Assembly (NCBI RefSeq): GCF_034702125.1
Contig: NC_085865.1
Coordinates: 28,931,559-28,995,558, forward strand
DNA: 64,000 nucleotides
Direction: 5' to 3'
Source: Engraulis encrasicolus
Lineage: Eukaryota > Chordata > Actinopteri > Clupeiformes > Engraulidae
Positions within the stretch are counted from its first letter, which is position 1; each line of letters begins with the position of its first letter. Positions 59,481 to 64,000 of this stretch are shown piece after piece. Below the pieces are notes generated by a model. That model was not told the DNA's origin and ran no database searches. It saw only the letters and a list, made by a program, of their open reading frames with translations. The position numbers and the translations under genes are program-made.

Positions 59481-61159
59481 ACGGTAGGCTGGAGAAAGCT
59501 GGACCTGCTCTGAATGTCTGCAGTTTGAATTCGGTGAACATTTGTGTCCAGAGTAATTTCAAACACTGAGACACATGATCCAACCATATAAAGCGGTCAT
59601 GCTTTATATAATATAATCCTTGTAATTATGGGTTATAACTAAAGTTATTCTATTGACCTTTAAACCTTGAGTAGAGGTGTAGGCTTTCAGTTTGTAGAGT
59701 ATGGCGTGCTCTTATCCAGATTGTTTGTTGGCTTCTTGGGTTTGGGTGATCTTTAGTCCAAGGTATAGTACTTCCAGGATCAAATACGAGAATGAATTCT
59801 CTTACTAAGGCATTCTCATTTTTGATCCTAGAGGTGTAGGCTATTTGGAAGTGCCTGTGGGGTATGGCTTGACTGCCAGGAGTCCACACAAGAATCCAGC
59901 TGAATTGCCTTATGATGTTTTGATAACCTGTAAATTATGAACTGACATTTTAGACAGCATAATACAATACTGAATGGAACTCGTTTCAAGCTATAATTTA
60001 ATGAATAGGCTGTTCTGCATTTGACCTAGAAATAATAGTGGCAGAAATTGAGACACTGGGCCACAAAACAGACTTTTGGTTCTAACGTCTCTGGTGAAAT
60101 CTCAACCTTGTGGAAATGGGTGAAGTAGTTTGCCCAGAGCAGGCCAGGTTTCAATGTGCTTTTACCGAGCAATTAATAAATATGAAGCACCTACATCCAG
60201 ACACAATTAGCTACAAGTTGTTTTCATCTTTTGTCGGTGAATGTTCTCATTCACCAAGGTTATGTCAGTTAGAAGAGGTAAACTGTAGTCTACTGTATAT
60301 CCACCAGCTTTAGATTCTCCTAACATCAGGCCAGAAATAAAACGGTGAAATCAAACTCCAAAAAGACGTCTAGTTGCTTACAACATCACTCTTTTGACTT
60401 TCCTTTTCATTCTGGATATGCTGTAGTAGACAATTCCTGGAAGGGAGGATAGATGTGAGGGTGAGCCATAAGGGTAATTGGCTGCTAAGCTTTAATATCG
60501 GCAAGCTTGTGCCAGAACTGCTGATCTAATATTCATCTGCCCTCTATTTTTAATGCACGCGCGTTACTTGTCAGATATCCGCTTTGGCAGCAGAGCGGGA
60601 TGCTTGACAGGCAGTAGATGGTTACTCACACCCACCCACCATAGCTGTCAACAACCTTTAAAAGTAGCATACCTTTGCACTAGACGTGTCTTAAAAACAC
60701 GTTGTCGCTGTCCAGCAGAATCCTCATATCTTTATCTTTATTATTTTATATTCATTATAAAATTAAAACATAAATCAGTACTATTGGTCTGTCTCCACGA
60801 GTATATACAATATGTAGGATAAATTATGTAATAACCAACTTAAATTGGAATTATTTAGATAACACTGATTTATCAATTAATATGTAAAAAATCCCTGAGA
60901 AGTGGAGATACAAGGTGTCTGCTGGACAGTGGCAATATGGCCTTTTATTGCCAGGGTTAAACTCATAAGTTGTAAACATGAAATAGTTTTTGATGAATGG
61001 GTACTTTTAAACCTTTCCTCCTGTATGGAAAATTTGATCTATGGTGGATCAGGGGATGGGAGTGAGTTAAGAAGAAGAAGAAGAAGAAGAAGAAGGAATG
61101 TTGAGAAATTGCTGTTGTCATTGTGAAACAGCACACAGTGCACACAACAAAACTGCATT
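59481..61159. other. Intergenic, no gene seen
   Basis: An (AAG)n run at 61070-61094 is the only clear simple repeat. Other sequence is AT-rich without exons. Confidence 0.35.
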
Positions 61160-61350
61160 TAGGCCTGACCCATGTCAGGGAGGCGGCCTAACTGGTGACC
61201 TAGGGAGCATTGCAAGGGCACGGTGTCATGCTCAGGGTACCTTATGAGGAGGATGTGGAAGAGTGCTTATTCACCCAACCACTCACCCACCTGTCGGTGT
61301 CGGGAATCGAACCAACAACCCGGACCCCTGACCACTTGGCCATGATTACC
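61160..61350 (-). repeat. tRNA-derived SINE-like repeat
   Basis: On the minus strand an A-box-like TGGCCAAGTGGTCAGGGG is followed about 30 bases later by GGTTCGATTCCCG, a consensus B box. The following part contains GGTGGGTGAGTGG. The A-B distance fits a tRNA-type promoter. There is no complete cloverleaf, so a SINE or tRNA pseudogene is likely. Confidence 0.5.
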
Positions 61351-61438
61351 ATTGTTGGCAGATGGGCCTATAGGAGAATGTGTGTGGTGAATAGAGAGAG
61401 GTTGCCTGTGCAGTGTGCCCCTGGTTGTTTGTTTTCGG

Positions 61439-61691
61439 CAGTGCTTAATTTGTCAAGCGAGAGGTGCCGGAGCGCAGAGGATGGGTGGCTCCCCCACAAG
61501 GGGGGGTCTATGATAGCCAGGCTGCGCCCTCCTAGTGACGCAACACCTTCGGCGGCGAATCTCGATTGCAAGTCTATGATAATCAGGCAAGGTCTATGAT
61601 GCCTTTCCCTGAGGTTCCATCCAAGGTTCCGGAGCTCTCGTCTGAGGTTCCGGAGCTAGCTCCCCCTTGCTCCCCCTCAAATTAAGCACTG
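61439..61691. mobile_element. 253-bp hAT MITE with perfect 8-bp target duplication
   Basis: Termini CAGTGCTTAATTTG and, inverted, the same 14 bases. GTTTTCGG is found directly on both sides (61431-61438 and 61692-61699). The interior has GGTTCCGGAGCT repeats. No protein. Confidence 0.95.
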
Positions 61692-61699
61692 GTTTTCGG

Positions 61700-62229
61700 T
61701 TGAGTGCACACATCCAAAGTGACTTTTGTGGGTGTCTGAGAATGGTATCAGACAATATTATTGAAGTGGGTCTACACAGTTAATTGCAGAAATAAGACTG
61801 AACTCTGATAGGCTACTTAAGGGGTAGGACTAATTGGTTACCTTTAAAACAACAACACAAAATGTTGGTTCATATCGCCCTTCATATCCCAGCAGCTTAT
61901 GGCTAAATTGGTAATTTACTGACTCTTCACCATTTCTTGGTCCAGTTGGGTAGCCTATTCCCACAATGGGTTTTGTAGAACGTTTTGCCCCACCAGGGGG
62001 CGACACAGTGCTGCAGAAAACCTACCACACAGACAAAAGAACCAGGGTTTATTCATATTAATTGGTGATTTATCAAAAACATTGCAGTGCTTAATTCAGA
62101 TAATTGCATTAATGTATAGAGGAGAATGTCATCTTGCTGTTGCTGTACTTTTTGGGTAAATAAGTTTGTTGAATTCTGATAAATAAATCGATTTTAAAAA
62201 TGTTTTGAAACTTCTGAAGGCTTCAAACA
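61700..62229. other. Intergenic, no gene seen
   Basis: AT-rich upstream flank of the candidate promoter. Confidence 0.35.
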
Positions 62230-62435
62230 GAATGGACTGACCAGCTGGGAGGCGTAATGACGTGGTGTAATCGTCAGGCGTAACATGCGTGAGGTGTTTC
62301 TGCGCTGCTGCTGTGAACCTGCCCGTGGTCGAGAGATGGCCTCACGCCGAGTTTAGGACTGAACGACAGGCCAGGCTTCGAGTTCAGTGGCTGGAACCCC
62401 TTGCAGATTCATACTGGGTGCTACGGTCGGACACG
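62230..62435 (+). promoter_or_regulatory. Candidate promoter and noncoding first exon of a gene to the right
   Basis: A sudden rise in G+C and CpG begins near 62240, with TAATGACGTGG (a CRE half site) at 62257-62267. The stretch ends in a consensus donor ACACG|GTAAGTTT (GT at 62436-62437). Its short frames have no protein character. This is the usual look of a CpG promoter with a 5'UTR exon. The gene body would lie beyond 64000, so I cannot name it. Confidence 0.4.
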
Positions 62436-63891
62436 GTAAGTTTGTTTACAGCCCTGATTTGGCCTAGCGGCTGTTTTTGTAGTCGACAGCATTAACCTTC
62501 GACAGCCCTGTCAAGAGGGATATACACACCCAGTCAACTAAGTTGCGCATAGCCTTAGAAACGTTTCATGGATTTATTTGATATTGCAACCCTGACTCTC
62601 AGATTTGTTTGCATTAGCCAACTGGCTAGCTTCAGCTAACCACTTTTCTACGGCATTAAGTAAAAATGGCGGCCTATACTAACTGGCGAGGGCCTGTTTT
62701 AGCTTAGTAGCTAGCTACGTATGTCCTGTTCTTGTGTGTTTTGTCAGCGAAACGTTCCAGACGTATGCGTCCTAGGTGGCGAAATTATTGTTATTGATGA
62801 ATCTGGCCTGCCGCAATAGATCCAGCTCTCTCGATTGTGGTGACATACAAGCGTTCCCCCAAAATGACACCCCCATGCTAACGATCATTCTTGGAAGAGT
62901 TAGCTAGTAGTAGGAGGACTTGTTAAACTCTGATCATCAAAGCTCCCTGTTCTGGCGGACTTGCAAACGTTAGCTCTTCAGTTTTCACCCCCATGGCTGC
63001 TCTTTTGCCGACCGAGCTTAGCTTCTAAGTCAAGCCCGGGGCACAGCTGATCTGGGAGGCAGAAACTACCGGCCCAGACAGTGATGTAGAGTTTCAGCTG
63101 TAGATATCCCCCCCAGAACTGCAACTTGCACAGAATGTTTTTTTTTGTCTTTCGTGCCGCTTTGGAAAATACAGAGTGCTGTCACAGCACCTGACCGATC
63201 ATGATTGCTGTTGTTGACACCACCACAACATGATTCATTATGCAAAGCTTAACGTACAGTATGCAAGGTGGAGATGGAGGAAGAGTGTGTGTGTGCAGAA
63301 TACGAACAAGGTGGAAATAACTGCACCACGAACATTTGAAAACACACGTCAGGTATTAGGGCTGCAGGCTTTGGAACATTTCATTGCCAGTGCTGACATG
63401 GTGAAAACGTCCTGAACTCTCTCCACATACGGTAAAATCTATGTGACTCAGTCAGCCCATGTTTGTATGCAAGATCTCAACACAGTCAACATTGTCATCA
63501 GTTGCAGACTGTACGTTTGTTACGAGACTGTTTTTTTTGTCTTGCATGTGGCGTTAAGCCTGTTAGCCCTGTGGGTGAACATAATTGGGATTTGCACATG
63601 AGACATCTTGTCAGCAGTGCTGTCCAGACTCTAGCACCCAGACTGAAGCGTTCAGACTCAGAGTAAAAAAAAAACAAAAACAAAAAACCTCAAGCAACAA
63701 CACAGGCCTGTCAAGTGTTCCTCCTTGAACATTGTCATGCAGCGTTTTGTTACACCTTGTGTATTGTTGACGTTCTGTGCTGGGATGGAATGTGATGCAC
63801 TTGTTTTGAGTTGTTCATTTGCCACATTGACTTGGTCCTCTGTGTGTAGACTCCCTCTGTGCCCTTTTACCGGGGAAAAAAACAGTTGCTA
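62436..63891. other. Probable first intron of the right-hand gene; no exon seen
   Basis: GC-richer than the intergenic DNA near the donor, becoming ordinary after about 63200. No acceptor with an open coding frame was found. Confidence 0.35.
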
Positions 63892-63948
63892 TGACTGTGT
63901 CTGTGTCTGTGTCTGTGTCTGTGTCTGTGTCTGTGTGTGTGTGTGTGC
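63892..63948. repeat. (TGTGTC)n hexanucleotide repeat
   Basis: About seven CTGTGT units passing into a short TG run. Confidence 0.95.
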
Positions 63949-64000
63949 ACGGAGCCATTTGTGTGGGTGGTTGGCGAGAGATGGCACATTGTTGGCTCTT

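Noticed and set aside
61290..61350. tRNA gene on the minus strand
   Set aside because: Good B box, but no acceptor stem pairing or 7-bp anticodon arm could be built by eye.

Overview
The window looks like nuclear DNA from a ray-finned fish. The coding exons are short and bounded by GT/AG splice sites. Dinucleotide microsatellites are very abundant. Most of the sequence is a mosaic of teleost-type repeats: hAT-like, piggyBac-like and other inverted-repeat elements, tRNA-derived SINEs, L2/CR1-like LINE fragments and one LTR element. There is no bacterial-style gene organisation, and most open frames over 60 codons are microsatellite read-throughs or repeats.

The one gene I recognise is sorting nexin 16 (SNX16), plus strand. 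A probable CpG-rich promoter and 5'UTR exon lie near 42.3-42.5 kb. Coding exons are 45617-45973, 48888-48974, 49366-49514, 49719-49788, 51121-51257 and 53526-53646, giving a 306-residue protein with a PX domain, a coiled coil and an acidic tail. A further exon (55224-55299) would extend it in frame to 330 residues. The 3'UTR probably ends near 56.0 kb. Several features bear on splicing: a decayed tandem copy of the start of the [10 protein letters not shown] exon, a CA repeat five bases into an intron with a duplicated donor, and a UG/GC repeat abutting the acceptor of a frame-neutral exon.

Two other genes are only partly inside. The last coding exon of an unrecognised protein lies at 386-1032, followed by a poly(A) signal. 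A CRE-containing candidate promoter with a noncoding first exon and a clean donor lies at about 62.23-62.44 kb and would belong to a gene continuing to the right.

Between these, 1-42 kb is repeat-rich. It holds a 2.1 kb palindromic element (7871-10006), a foldback element built from eight copies of an 18-bp motif (18042-18705), a 1.4 kb inverted-repeat element (19876-21292), a young 3.46 kb LTR retrotransposon carrying only a gag zinc-knuckle ORF (23444-26902), a TTAA-flanked piggyBac-like element (29535-30830), a SINE with perfect 16-bp target duplications (34258-34442), a LINE 3' end (38444-39150) and a diverged tandem repeat (39190-40145). Seven copies of one short hAT-like family (CAGGG..CGCYGACAG termini) are scattered from 2 to 42 kb, three of them exactly inside CA/TG microsatellites. 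The SNX16 introns hold further nested inverted-repeat elements.
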